The notes beneath the pieces were generated by a model. The model saw nothing but the letters and a program-made list of their open reading frames with translations, searched no databases and had not been told where the DNA came from. DNA of 64,000 nt, taken from the NCBI GenBank assembly GCA_009845995.1, contig VXYK01000014.1:46063-110062 (forward strand), written 5' to 3'. This document shows, piece by piece, positions 43,877 through 53,037 of this stretch. This DNA is from Acidimicrobiaceae bacterium. Lineage in GTDB: Bacteria > Actinomycetota > Acidimicrobiia > Acidimicrobiales > Aldehydirespiratoraceae. Both the position numbers and the translations under genes were made by a program. Each line of letters starts with the position of its first letter. Within the stretch, counting starts at the first letter, position 1.

Positions 43877-45144
43877 CACCCGCAGAGTCCGCTGCAAGCG
43901 CTGTCGACAGCGACGAACTCGTGCGGTTGGTCCAAGACGCGACACGGATACCCAGCATCACCCCCAATGAGCACGAGTTCGCTGCCTGGGTGCTCCGTCA
44001 GCTCAAGGACTTCGGCTGGGATCAAGCGAAGTCAACCGACATTGGCGACGGTAGACCCAACGTTCACGCCGATGTCGGCAGTAACGCCGGCCCGTCTCTG
44101 TTGCTCGCCGGGCATCTCGACACGGTCCATGTCGACGACTGGATCAAGCACTGGAAAGACACCGACAGGGCCGATCCGTTCGCAGCGGAAATCGTTGACG
44201 GTGAGATCTGGGGCCGAGGAGTAGCCGATCAGAAAGCAGGGATCTGTTCCATCATCGCGGCCGTGCGTGCCATCCACCGGGCTGGGTACCGGCCGAAGGG
44301 AATGGTCTCAGCTCTGTTCGTCTCAGACGAAGAATCGGGGCAACCCGGCAGCGGTGTATCCGCCGGGATGCGTGCCGCGGTTCAAAACTATGCCGGTCAC
44401 GGTCCAAAGGCTGACTTCTTGATCTACACAGAACCCACGACATCCGCGGTCTACACCGCGCAGATGGGGTTCTTCATCGCCGAAATCACCCTCACCGGAA
44501 AGTCGGCCTACTTCGGGCGGCCGGAACTCGGCGTTGACGCACTCCGTGCGGGGCATGAACTGCTCACCGCCCTATGGACCCACTCCGAGGAACTCCGCAC
44601 CATAGAAGCTCACAAACTCATCGGCTACGCCAACTTGTTGGTGACCGAGGTTCGCTCGGGCGGCAATATCGCGGTGCCAGGCCTGTTCAACCTCTCATTG
44701 ATTCGCAAGATCCTGCCCAGCGAGAACATGGACGAAGCTGCCGACAGAATCCGAGAGATCACCGCCAGAGTCGGCAGCGAACACGGAGTCGAAGTCGAGG
44801 TTGTGTTCTCAGCTCCGAGAGACCATGCCGTTGGGGGAACCCCCGACGAGATTCCAAGCGATCACCCGGGGGTTGTATCGCTAGCACGATCTATCTCAAC
44901 GATCACAGGCGAGGAGGCCCGCATCGAAGCGGCCCCGTTCTGGTCTGAAAAACCCTTCTTGGCAGCGCTCGACGTACCGGGCGTGTATTTCGCGCCCGGT
45001 GACATATCCAACTGTCACACACCCTTCGAGCGCCTCGAGATCAAAGAACTCTTGTCCGCAACCCGGATCCTCACCCATTTTGTGGCGTCCTGGTGCGGAC
45101 TCGAAGAGCTACCAACACCACCCGTCAAAGGAGGAGCAACATGA
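43873..45144 (+). CDS. M20-family metallo-amidohydrolase/peptidase
   Basis: 423 residues, ArgE/DapE/ACY1 type. Metal and catalytic residues are seen in LLLAGHLDTVHVDD (His, Asp), GRGVADQKAGI (bridging Asp), SDEESGQPGSG (Glu-Glu) and, near the end, FAPGDISNCHTPFER (His). The dimerisation domain begins at about residue 200 (AEITLTGKSAYFG). In the operon of an amino-sugar importer without nagA, it is a candidate for removing the N-acyl group from the imported sugar; this is inference. ATGA overlaps join it to the genes on both sides. Confidence 0.88.
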   Translation: MTPAESAASAVDSDELVRLVQDATRIPSITPNEHEFAAWVLRQLKDFGWDQAKSTDIGDGRPNVHADVGSNAGPSLLLAGHLDTVHVDDWIKHWKDTDRADPFAAEIVDGEIWGRGVADQKAGICSIIAAVRAIHRAGYRPKGMVSALFVSDEESGQPGSGVSAGMRAAVQNYAGHGPKADFLIYTEPTTSAVYTAQMGFFIAEITLTGKSAYFGRPELGVDALRAGHELLTALWTHSEELRTIEAHKLIGYANLLVTEVRSGGNIAVPGLFNLSLIRKILPSENMDEAADRIREITARVGSEHGVEVEVVFSAPRDHAVGGTPDEIPSDHPGVVSLARSISTITGEEARIEAAPFWSEKPFLAALDVPGVYFAPGDISNCHTPFERLEIKELLSATRILTHFVASWCGLEELPTPPVKGGAT

Positions 45145-46364
45145 AAAAACCCAAACAATCCCTGAAAAGGCTGATCGTTTTCGCGCTATTGGCCGCGTTC
45201 GCGCTCATCGTCGCCGCTTGCGGAGACGACGACTCGTCGACAAGCGAGCCAACGCCCGAAACGCCCAGTGACGACGCCGCTGATGATGACACCACCAGCG
45301 ACGACGCCACCAGCGATGACACCGCTAGCGATGACACCACTGACGAAACGCCAACGGCCGATCCCCCTGTTACCCAGGGTCCGAACGGTGAGCCAGCGAG
45401 TCCGTCGAGTGAAATCGTACTCAACGACGACGAGGTTGCCGAAGTCCAGGCTGGCGGCTACACAGCTGCGCTGCTTTGGCACACTTCCGGTGCCTTCACT
45501 GACGCAGTGAGCCAAGGCGCCCACGACGCGTTCGCTGAACTCGGCATTGAGGTAATTGCTGAGACCGAGGCCGGCTTCGACGCTGCGCAACAAGCCAACG
45601 ATGTCGAAACCGTGCTTGCTCAAAATCCGGACATCATCATCAGCCTGGTGATAGATCCCGTTTCTGGTGCAGAGGCATTCCGTCCCGCCGTGGACGCCGG
45701 CGTTCAGTTGGTGTTCTTGTCAACCACCCCAGAAGGTTTCGTGCAAGGCGAAGACTATGTCGGTCTGGTGACCGATGACCTTGCCGCCATGGGTATCGCA
45801 GCGGCCGATCTGTTAGGCGAGGCTCTGGGCGGAGAAGGCAAGGTCGGGTTCATCTTCCACGATGCTGCCTTCTATGTCACAAACCAGCGGGACCAAGCGT
45901 TCAAATCCTGGATTGAGATCAACTATCCGGGTATCGAAATCGTCGCTGAACAGGGTCTCGCCGACCCAGCTGCGGCTGAAGAGATCGCTTCGACGTTGTT
46001 GATCCGCAACCCGGACCTTGATGGCATCTACGCACCTTGGTCCGCTGGACCCGCGGATGGAGTAATCGCAGCTCTGCGCGCTGCCGGAGCGAGCGACGTC
46101 GCAGTGGTAACAATGGACCTCGACACCAACGTCTCTCTAGACATGGTCGAAGGGGGGAACATTGTCGGCATCGCCGTGGATGAGGCATACGAACTCGGTC
46201 GCACGATGGCAACGGAGGGAGCCTTCGGCTTGCTCGGAAAGTCAGTGCCTCCATTCGTTGTCGTCCCGGGATTCGGTGCCACAGCGGACAACATTGTGGA
46301 GGCTTACAGGCAGTCCCTCGCTGCCGATCCGCCACAGGAAGTGCTCGACGCAATCGGCGGCTGA
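45141..46364 (+). CDS. Sugar ABC importer substrate-binding lipoprotein (RbsB-like)
   Basis: 407 residues from ATG 45141 with AAAGGAGG nine bases upstream. Lipobox ALIVAAC (Cys at about residue 27), then a Thr/Asp/Ser spacer built of DDATSDDT-like units, then a type 1 periplasmic-binding fold (YTAALLWHTSGAFTDAVSQG, NPDIIISLVIDPVSGAE, GEGKVGFIFHDAAF). This class binds ribose, galactose, allose or modified sugars. The downstream enzymes point to an amino sugar or sugar conjugate as ligand. Confidence 0.9.
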   Translation: MKKPKQSLKRLIVFALLAAFALIVAACGDDDSSTSEPTPETPSDDAADDDTTSDDATSDDTASDDTTDETPTADPPVTQGPNGEPASPSSEIVLNDDEVAEVQAGGYTAALLWHTSGAFTDAVSQGAHDAFAELGIEVIAETEAGFDAAQQANDVETVLAQNPDIIISLVIDPVSGAEAFRPAVDAGVQLVFLSTTPEGFVQGEDYVGLVTDDLAAMGIAAADLLGEALGGEGKVGFIFHDAAFYVTNQRDQAFKSWIEINYPGIEIVAEQGLADPAAAEEIASTLLIRNPDLDGIYAPWSAGPADGVIAALRAAGASDVAVVTMDLDTNVSLDMVEGGNIVGIAVDEAYELGRTMATEGAFGLLGKSVPPFVVVPGFGATADNIVEAYRQSLAADPPQEVLDAIGG

Positions 46365-46392
46365 GCACACCGAGTGAGGTGAGGAACCTATC

Positions 46393-47397
46393 TTGGGAAC
46401 ACCGATGACCCGCTCCACGAGCAGACTCCCTTCTGCGCTCAAAGAGCGGTTGGCACAACAACGCCAAGAGGGGGGATTGCGTCAGTACGTGGTCTACCTC
46501 GCGTTCGTGCTGATTCTCATCACGTTCAGCGTTCTCCTCCAGGACGATGGGTTCCTCACCTCCTCCAACCTTCTCAACATCGGTCGCCAGTCCGCTCCTA
46601 TCGCCGTCATGGCCGTCGGCATGACCTTTGCGCTCGGAGCGGGCGAGATCGACCTCTCAGTCGGCTCGACCGTGGCGTTGTCGTCACTTGTGGCTGCAGA
46701 CCTCGTAGGTGACTACGGGTTCGCCGTGGGCGCGCTCGGCGCGATCCTCGTGGCGATGCTGATAGGCCTGCTCAACGGCCTGATCACCGTCAAGGTCCGT
46801 ATCCCTTCGTTTCTCGTGACGCTGGGGACGCTAGGCATCGTCAGTGGAATCGCGCGCAACTGGAACAACCTCCAATCGCTACCAATCCGCAACGACACAT
46901 TCACGGGTCTCTTCGGCGCCGGATCACTCGGACCAGTCTCATCACTGTTGATCTGGACCGCGCTGATCGGCACTCTGGGACATCTCACACTGCACCAACT
47001 GAGATGGGGTCGTCACATCTTGGCCACCGGGGCTGATCGTGACGCCGCAAATGCCGTCGGTATCAACACAGTTCGCGTGCGGCTATCAGCCCTGATGGTC
47101 TCGGCCACCGCCGCTGGTTTCGCGGGAGTGTTGCTAGCGGGCCGACTAGCGATCGGGCGACATGACCTCGGTCAAAATGACCTGCTGACCGTGATCGCCG
47201 CGGTCGTCATCGGAGGCACCAGCCTGTTCGGTGGCCGCGCTTCGGTCACCGGGGCAGTCACCGGGGCAGTCATCATGGCCATGCTGAACAACGGGCTGAT
47301 TCTCATGGGGCTGGAAGTCGCGGACCAGATGATCGCCAGAGGCGTCATCATCATCGTTGCGGTGGCTCTGAGTATGCGCGAACAAAGAGAAAGCTGA
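46393..47397 (+). CDS. Sugar ABC importer permease (RbsC-like)
   Basis: 334 residues from a TTG preceded by GAGGTGAGGA; ATG 46405 is the alternative. BPD_transp_2 family with about nine helices; GAGEIDLSVGSTVALSSLV and the coupling segment ATGADRDAANAVGINTVRVR are diagnostic of ribose-type permeases. Ends two bases before the YhfX-like gene. Only one permease gene is present, so a homodimer is expected. Confidence 0.9.
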   Translation: MGTPMTRSTSRLPSALKERLAQQRQEGGLRQYVVYLAFVLILITFSVLLQDDGFLTSSNLLNIGRQSAPIAVMAVGMTFALGAGEIDLSVGSTVALSSLVAADLVGDYGFAVGALGAILVAMLIGLLNGLITVKVRIPSFLVTLGTLGIVSGIARNWNNLQSLPIRNDTFTGLFGAGSLGPVSSLLIWTALIGTLGHLTLHQLRWGRHILATGADRDAANAVGINTVRVRLSALMVSATAAGFAGVLLAGRLAIGRHDLGQNDLLTVIAAVVIGGTSLFGGRASVTGAVTGAVIMAMLNNGLILMGLEVADQMIARGVIIIVAVALSMREQRES

Positions 47398-47399
47398 CC

Positions 47400-48611
47400 A
47401 TGTTCCTCAAACCCCTGTTGGCCAAGAACCCCAAATTCGTTGCGGCCGCAATCAAACTTCACCGAGCAGGAGCAATTCCAGCCAACAGCTACGTCATTGA
47501 TCTAGACACGGTTGCCGCGAACACCCGGTCACTCATGGACGAAGCGCGCGCTCAGCAACTGACGGTCTACGCAATGACCAAACAGATCGGACGCGCTTCC
47601 GGCGCGCTCGACGTCGTCACCGCAGCGGGTATCGACGGTTACGTCGCGGTCGACATGGACTGCGCCCGGCCGATTACAAACAACGGCCACAACCTCGGCC
47701 ACCTTGGCCATCTCGTTCAGATCCCGTTTGCTGAAGCCGCCGAAGCTGCGACGATGCAACCCGACTATTGGACCGTCTTCTCACACAACAAAGCCACCGA
47801 AGCGTCTAAGGCAGCCGAGCAAAGCGGCAGGATCCAGAACCTTCTCGTGCGCGTCTTCGATCCGAACGACGAGTTTTACACCGGCCACGAAGGAGGCGTC
47901 ACAATCGAGGAGCTACCGAAGATGATCGACCACATCGGCAAGCTGCCCGGAGCCAGATTCGCCGGAGTCACGACATTCCCGGCCCTGCTCTTCGACGCTG
48001 GCAACGCATCAACCCGAACAACTAGCAACGTGATGACCCTCGCCCGCGCTGTCGAGATTGCGCAGCGTCACCTGGGATCCGGTTACGGGTCTTTGGAGGT
48101 CAACGCTCCCGGGACCACGTCGACCGCAGTGCTCGGTCAGCTCAATGACATCGGTGCTACCCAAGTGGAGCCTGGCCACGGCCTGACCGGTACAACACCG
48201 CTCCACGCGGTCACTGACCTGCCAGAACAACCTGCTGTCCTGTACCTCAGCGAAGTGGCCCACATTCACCAAGGCACACCGTTCTGTTTCGGAGGGGGGC
48301 TCTACATCGACCCCGTTTTCGGTCGATACAACACGACTGCGTTAGTCGCCCATGACCCCAGCGAAATTTCTACTGCTCCCATCGGTGTCGACATCCCAGA
48401 CCCCGCCGCGATCGACTACTACGCCAAACTCCATCCATCGAAGGCTCGTACCTTCCAAGAAGGCGCAACGGTGATCTTCGGCTTCCGTATCCAAGCGTTC
48501 GTCACTAGGGCGCTCGTCACATGCGTCACCGGCGCAGCCACATCAACACCGTCTGTGACCGGGGTCTGGGACGCGAAAGGCAACCAGACAAGCTGGAGGC
48601 CGGTGCAATGA
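47400..48611 (+). CDS. YhfX-like PLP-dependent protein (alanine racemase N-terminal fold)
   Basis: 403 residues. The N-terminal barrel of alanine racemase-like enzymes is seen, with the PLP Lys likely in VYAMTKQIGR (residues about 58-67). Later segments AGVTTFPALLFDAG and the phosphate-binding GSGYGSLEVNAPGT are of the YhfX type. E. coli YhfX belongs to a poorly understood operon. Placement between the permease and ATPase genes of a sugar importer is unusual and suggests the transported molecule contains an amino acid or amine that this enzyme acts on. Confidence 0.82.
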   Translation: MFLKPLLAKNPKFVAAAIKLHRAGAIPANSYVIDLDTVAANTRSLMDEARAQQLTVYAMTKQIGRASGALDVVTAAGIDGYVAVDMDCARPITNNGHNLGHLGHLVQIPFAEAAEAATMQPDYWTVFSHNKATEASKAAEQSGRIQNLLVRVFDPNDEFYTGHEGGVTIEELPKMIDHIGKLPGARFAGVTTFPALLFDAGNASTRTTSNVMTLARAVEIAQRHLGSGYGSLEVNAPGTTSTAVLGQLNDIGATQVEPGHGLTGTTPLHAVTDLPEQPAVLYLSEVAHIHQGTPFCFGGGLYIDPVFGRYNTTALVAHDPSEISTAPIGVDIPDPAAIDYYAKLHPSKARTFQEGATVIFGFRIQAFVTRALVTCVTGAATSTPSVTGVWDAKGNQTSWRPVQ

Positions 48612-49366
48612 ACGAGCCCGCCCTCTCCGCCACAAACATCTCCAAAGCATTCCGAGCGGTACAAGCACTGGACAACGTCTCACTGAGCCTGCACCACGGA
48701 ACCGTGACCGCTCTGCTGGGGGACAACGGCGCCGGGAAGTCGACCTTCGTGAAATGCCTGGCCGGGGTATACCAACCTGACGGCGGAACGATCGCCATTG
48801 AGGGCACAGAACACCGGATCTCCTCACCCCAGAATGCCCGAGACCTCGGCGTGGAAACTGTTCACCAGGCGCTCGCAGTGATCGACACTCTCGACGTGAC
48901 AGAGAACCTATTTCTCAACCGCGAGATCACCCGGGGCGGCTCGCTTGGAAATCGCCTGGGAATATTGCACAAAAGGCGCATGCGCGCCGACAGCGAGGCG
49001 ACGCTGGCCAGGCTGGACATCCGAATACCATCGCTGCGCCACGAGCTCGGATCCCTGTCGGGCGGGCAGCGCCAAGCCGTGGCGATCGGCCGCGCAGTCG
49101 CTTGGGGACAAAAGATCGTTTTGCTCGACGAACCCGCAGCAGCGCTCGGAGTCGAACAAACGCAACGAGTACTCGACCTCATCACAAATCTTCGGAACGA
49201 CGGCGTCGCCGTTCTGTTGATCACTCACAACATGGATCGCGTCACCGCGGTCTGCGACCAGGCAGTTGTGCTCTACCAGGGTCGAAAGACCGCCGAGGTG
49301 GCTGTCAACGACATAACCAAAGACGACCTCGTGGCCTTTATTACAGGCACTAGGAAGACGATCTGA
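48608..49366 (+). CDS. Sugar ABC importer ATP-binding protein, single-domain RbsA type
   Basis: 252 residues from ATG 48608, overlapping the previous stop (ATGA). Walker A GDNGAGKST (about residues 38-46), Q-loop VHQALAVID, signature SLSGGQRQAV, Walker B KIVLLDEPAAALG and switch His in ITHNMDR. The common importer ATPases of the RbsA group carry two such domains; this one has a single domain and would work as a homodimer. Confidence 0.9.
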   Translation: MNEPALSATNISKAFRAVQALDNVSLSLHHGTVTALLGDNGAGKSTFVKCLAGVYQPDGGTIAIEGTEHRISSPQNARDLGVETVHQALAVIDTLDVTENLFLNREITRGGSLGNRLGILHKRRMRADSEATLARLDIRIPSLRHELGSLSGGQRQAVAIGRAVAWGQKIVLLDEPAAALGVEQTQRVLDLITNLRNDGVAVLLITHNMDRVTAVCDQAVVLYQGRKTAEVAVNDITKDDLVAFITGTRKTI

Positions 49367-49369
49367 GCA

Positions 49370-50161
49370 ATGCGCGCATCAATGGAACACAACGACCATC
49401 ACCGGCTTGGTATTGATGTCGGCGGGACAACCATCAAAGCAGCCATCGTCGACGTAACCAACGGATCTCTCAGCACGCCTGTCGTCACCGCGAACACGCC
49501 TGACTCGGCGACGCCGACTTCGGTGAGCGTCATAGCAGCGAACCTGCGAAAGAAACTCGAATACGCCGGACCCATCGGTTGCGCGCTTCCCGGTGTCGTT
49601 ACCGCCGACGCTCTTCGGCGCGCGCCCAATCTTTCTACTACTTGGGATTCCAACGGTGCCCTCAGTCCACTAATCGACACACTCGGACTCGATCTGGTCC
49701 TGCTCAACGATGCAGACGCCGTCGGACTCTCGGAACTCCGATACGGACCAAGCACAGACTCGCATGGACTTACCGTCGTGCTGACCTTCGGCACCGGAAT
49801 AGGAAGCGCGCTGCTCTTTGATGGCGAGTACATTCCCAACGCCGAACTCGGGGAGTTGTACGGCCCCCTTGGACCCTTCGAACACGCCGCGTCAGGGCGC
49901 AGCATCTCCGAGCAACATCTCACGCCACCGGAATGGGCAGCGCGGGCCCAACCGTATTTCGATCACATAGACCAACTCCTCAGTCCCAGTCACTGGATCG
50001 TTGCCGGCGGGTTGAGCGAGTCCTTTGACGACTACTTCGCCTTGATCCATGTCGAACAACCAATCCGCGTTGCGCACCTCGGCCACCACGCAGGGATTGT
50101 CGGTGCGGCCAGTGCCACGCGCACGCTCAACGGGAGACGGGCCTCATCAAAGAACCGATGA
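49370..50161 (+). CDS. ROK-family sugar kinase (polyphosphate glucokinase-like)
   Basis: 263 residues; ATG 49382 is an alternative start. Phosphate loop RLGIDVGGTTIKAAIVD, second loop VVLTFGTGIGSALLFDGEYIPNAELG, and WIVAGGLSESFDDYF near the adenosine site. The order and spacing match actinobacterial polyphosphate/ATP glucokinases. The usual zinc Cys cluster is absent. In this operon, an amino-sugar such as glucosamine is the likely phosphate acceptor. It overlaps nagB by four bases. Confidence 0.85.
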   Translation: MRASMEHNDHHRLGIDVGGTTIKAAIVDVTNGSLSTPVVTANTPDSATPTSVSVIAANLRKKLEYAGPIGCALPGVVTADALRRAPNLSTTWDSNGALSPLIDTLGLDLVLLNDADAVGLSELRYGPSTDSHGLTVVLTFGTGIGSALLFDGEYIPNAELGELYGPLGPFEHAASGRSISEQHLTPPEWAARAQPYFDHIDQLLSPSHWIVAGGLSESFDDYFALIHVEQPIRVAHLGHHAGIVGAASATRTLNGRRASSKNR

Positions 50162-50925
50162 CCGTCCACATCCATCAATCGGAGTCAGACCTCGCAAGCG
50201 CCGTCAGCGATATCGTCGAACAGACAATCCGCTCGTCACCTGACGCGAAACTCGGTCTCGCCACTGGCAGTACAATCGAACCGATCTATCGGGAGCTCGT
50301 TAGCAGATACCGCATGGCTGGCCAGAAACCAGACGGTCTCTCCTTCGCCAATGTCAGCGCCTACCTTCTCGACGAATACATCGGCCTTGACCCCTCAAAT
50401 CCCGAGACCTACCGAAATGTCATCCGATCCGGCTTCATCCAACACATCGACTTGCCCGACTCATCGGTCCACAGCCCCGAAGGCGATTCCATCGATCCAA
50501 CCGAGCAAGCCGCTGCTTACGATGCAGCAGTCACGCAGGCCCACATTGACCTTCAGCTTCTAGGAATCGGGCGCAACGGGCATATCGCGTTCAACGAACC
50601 CGGCTCCTCGCTCGCCTCCCGTACCCGCCTGGTCAATCTCGCCAATACGACCCGAGCCGACAACGCCCGCTTCTTCGCGTCGCCCGATGATGTTCCCCGG
50701 CAGGCCATTACTCAAGGCATCGCAACCATCCTCTCCGCTCAACAGATCATCCTCATCGCAATCGGTCAACACAAAGCAGACGCGGTGGCACAAGCGATCG
50801 AAGGACCTGTGACCTCCTCCCTACCAGCGAGCGCGCTGCAAACACATCCAAGAGTCACGTACGTTCTCGACACGGCCGCTGCGAGCAAACTCACCCTCAG
50901 CGGTGTTGATCGGGAGGTTTGCTAG
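50158..50925 (+). CDS. nagB: Glucosamine-6-phosphate deaminase
   Basis: 255 residues, close to the usual length. LGLATGSTIEPIYRELV binds the phosphate, LLDEYIGLDPSNPETYR is the catalytic-loop region with the conserved Asp, and LLGIGRNGHIAFNEPGSS carries the active-site His. It converts glucosamine-6-phosphate to fructose-6-phosphate and ammonia, feeding the imported sugar into glycolysis. Last gene of the operon; its stop overlaps the convergent nitronate monooxygenase gene by four bases. Confidence 0.93.
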   Translation: MTVHIHQSESDLASAVSDIVEQTIRSSPDAKLGLATGSTIEPIYRELVSRYRMAGQKPDGLSFANVSAYLLDEYIGLDPSNPETYRNVIRSGFIQHIDLPDSSVHSPEGDSIDPTEQAAAYDAAVTQAHIDLQLLGIGRNGHIAFNEPGSSLASRTRLVNLANTTRADNARFFASPDDVPRQAITQGIATILSAQQIILIAIGQHKADAVAQAIEGPVTSSLPASALQTHPRVTYVLDTAAASKLTLSGVDREVC

Positions 50926-51848
50926 CCGGCAGCCTTGCCCAGCGAACGGAGACGGGCCTGGCAATCGTCCCAGGAATCCCTCAAGATGTCGGCGACTGGG
51001 CGCACTTCATCGATACGGCCCATCACCTGACCGCCGAACGGCACAGCCACATCCATTCGTCCGCCGAAGTACTGCTCCATCAGCAGATCCAGCCCAGGGA
51101 GATGAACTTGATCACGGTGCTCCATCTCCGCGGTCAACTCGGTTCGTAGTGCCCGCATGCCCGGGCGACCGAATCGGTTCAACAACACCGTGTCGGTCTC
51201 CGCGGCCTCTACCACTGCCCGTTTCCAGTTGTCATGTACCGGCGACTCTGCTGCTGACAGCATCCGCGTGCCCATCTGTACGCCGTCCGCACCGAGCGTC
51301 AGCGCGGCAGCCATCGACACGCCGTCGCAGATACCTCCCGCAGCGATCACCGGTACCTCCACCGCGGCCCGTACCAACGGCGTCAGGACCATCGTCGAGG
51401 ACCCGTGGGCGTTCTTGAAACCGCCGCCCTCGACTCCCTCCACAATCAATCCGTCCACCCCTGCGTCGACGGCTTTGAGCGCGCCTCGCAAGGTCGGTAC
51501 CACGTGAAATACGGTGATCCCCGCTTCCTTGAGCATTGAGGTGAACCGCCGAGGATCGCCTGCTGAGGTCGTGACGAACCGCACCTCGTGTTCGACCACG
51601 AAATCGATGACTGTGGCGTCCGGCATCAACATCTGTGCGATATTGACCCCCCAGGGGCGGTCGGTGAGGTCACGCATCTTGGCGATCTCGATCTTGATCT
51701 CATCGAGTTGACCCGAGGATGTCTCGACAATTCCCATGCCTCCAGCGTTGGATACCGCAGAAGCCAACTGCGCCCGGGCGATGTAACCCATCGGCGCCTG
51801 CACGACAGGGATTTCAATCCCCAAGAGTTCTGTGATCCTGGTCTTCAT
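50922..51848 (-). CDS. Nitronate monooxygenase (2-nitropropane dioxygenase family)
   Basis: 308 residues of the FMN-dependent NMO barrel: PVVQAPMGYIARAQLASAVSNAGGMG at the start, DGLIVEGVEGGGF, VIAAGGICDG and GADGVQMGTRMLSA for FMN phosphate binding. The family oxidises alkyl nitronates, and relatives act as enoyl reductases, so substrate is open. It is the last gene of the haloalkane dehalogenase run. Confidence 0.88.
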   Translation of the reverse strand: MKTRITELLGIEIPVVQAPMGYIARAQLASAVSNAGGMGIVETSSGQLDEIKIEIAKMRDLTDRPWGVNIAQMLMPDATVIDFVVEHEVRFVTTSAGDPRRFTSMLKEAGITVFHVVPTLRGALKAVDAGVDGLIVEGVEGGGFKNAHGSSTMVLTPLVRAAVEVPVIAAGGICDGVSMAAALTLGADGVQMGTRMLSAAESPVHDNWKRAVVEAAETDTVLLNRFGRPGMRALRTELTAEMEHRDQVHLPGLDLLMEQYFGGRMDVAVPFGGQVMGRIDEVRPVADILRDSWDDCQARLRSLGKAAG

Positions 51849-51860
51849 CCCAGAACTTCC

Positions 51861-52364
51861 TCAGGGAACGATGACATCGCTGGGATCGAGATCTGATGAC
51901 CCGAGGTGTCTCATCCGCGCCACGAAAAAGGCGTAGTCCCACATCAGATGTTCACCCTCGCGCCAGCGGCGAACCTCGAAGTCCATGCCCTCAGGTCGCA
52001 GCACATGCACACCGTCCTCGTAGCTCGCGGCGACATTGATCTCGGTTGCCTTGTCGAACTCGGCCACATCTCGGACGCCGTGTTCGAGCGTGCCGTCGCA
52101 ACGCATGTCGTGGACCACGCCCCCGGCGACCACGATTAGACGATCTCCGGCCTGCTCAATCCGAGTAACGATTCCTACCGACGGATTGTCAGCTACGACC
52201 TGACCGTCGACCGTGATCTCGAATGCCTGCCAGTAACCATCGAGGTCCGGCGCGCCCTCGGGACGGGGTTCGCTACAACCAACGAGGACCGGCGCGGGCC
52301 ATTCGGTCCAGCCGCCGGGGGGAGTCTTGGCTACGGGTATCGAATCGATTGTGGGACTGTTCAT
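51861..52364 (-). CDS. Unknown protein, lipocalin-like beta-rich domain
   Basis: 167 residues, no signal peptide or membrane segment. Alternating strands (APDLDGYWQAFEITVDGQVV, then RLIVVAGGVVHDMRCDGTLE) and the end EGEHLMWDYAFFVARMRHLG suggest a small beta-barrel binding protein. I do not recognise the family. It starts 67 bases after the TetR gene in a patch with AT-rich imperfect dyads and lies 12 bases before the nitronate monooxygenase. Confidence 0.65.
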   Translation of the reverse strand: MNSPTIDSIPVAKTPPGGWTEWPAPVLVGCSEPRPEGAPDLDGYWQAFEITVDGQVVADNPSVGIVTRIEQAGDRLIVVAGGVVHDMRCDGTLEHGVRDVAEFDKATEINVAASYEDGVHVLRPEGMDFEVRRWREGEHLMWDYAFFVARMRHLGSSDLDPSDVIVP

Positions 52365-52431
52365 TGGTTGGGCACTTTCCGGGCGGAAGTCTGAGGCTCA
52401 AGTAGACGATCTTATGCTAGTTTTACTGGCA

Positions 52432-53037
52432 CTACACTAGAACTGCAAGCAGCACCATACGCAGCGTGTTCTCGGTCTCCGCAACGGTCAGTTGACGGTG
52501 ACGGCGAAGAAAATCGATCGAATCGAGTTGAGTGATCACATCTCCGGCAGACAGCACCGCCACTCGATCAGACCTCTTGCATTCATCTAATTCGGGCGCG
52601 AACTGCAGCTCGAACTGAACGCGGAAATCGTTGCGGGTTCTCGCCAGTTCGTCGCGGATCTGTGAATTGAGCGCTGCGTTGGCGACGGTCGCTCGATAGA
52701 CCGGGCCGATCCTGTCGTAGAGGCGCATCCGCATCGCAATGAAGTCCTCGACCCGGGTGAGAAGCGGTCCCTGACCGATCGACGAGAGATGGGCGTCATC
52801 CGCGGCGACCTCCCGGTTGCGCTTGATGACAGCCTCCAGCAGCTCTCCTGGATCAGCGAAGTACCGGTACAGCGAGCGCACCGACAGACCGGACCGTTTC
52901 GAGGCTTGTTCGATCGTCGGGAACAGCGACTCTTCCGCGAACATCTCCAACACCACGTCAAGCACGTTGTCTATGTTGCGTTCTCGTCGAGCGGCGCGCC
53001 CGTCGATCAGCGGCTCGATTTCGCCGATGTCAGTCAT
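52432..53037 (-). CDS. TetR-family transcriptional regulator
   Basis: 201 residues. Helix-turn-helix at about residues 18-62 (VLEMFAEESLFPTIEQASKR, SVRSLYRYFADPGELLEAVI). Its ATG overlaps the stop of the haloalkane dehalogenase gene, so the two are probably translated together and it may regulate that operon. Confidence 0.88.
   Translation of the reverse strand: MTDIGEIEPLIDGRAARRERNIDNVLDVVLEMFAEESLFPTIEQASKRSGLSVRSLYRYFADPGELLEAVIKRNREVAADDAHLSSIGQGPLLTRVEDFIAMRMRLYDRIGPVYRATVANAALNSQIRDELARTRNDFRVQFELQFAPELDECKRSDRVAVLSAGDVITQLDSIDFLRRHRQLTVAETENTLRMVLLAVLV

Noticed and set aside
52365..52431. AT-rich imperfect dyad (ctagttttactggcactacactag region) as a TetR operator
   Set aside because: The arms match over only a few bases and it lies after, not before, the TetR gene; too weak to call.
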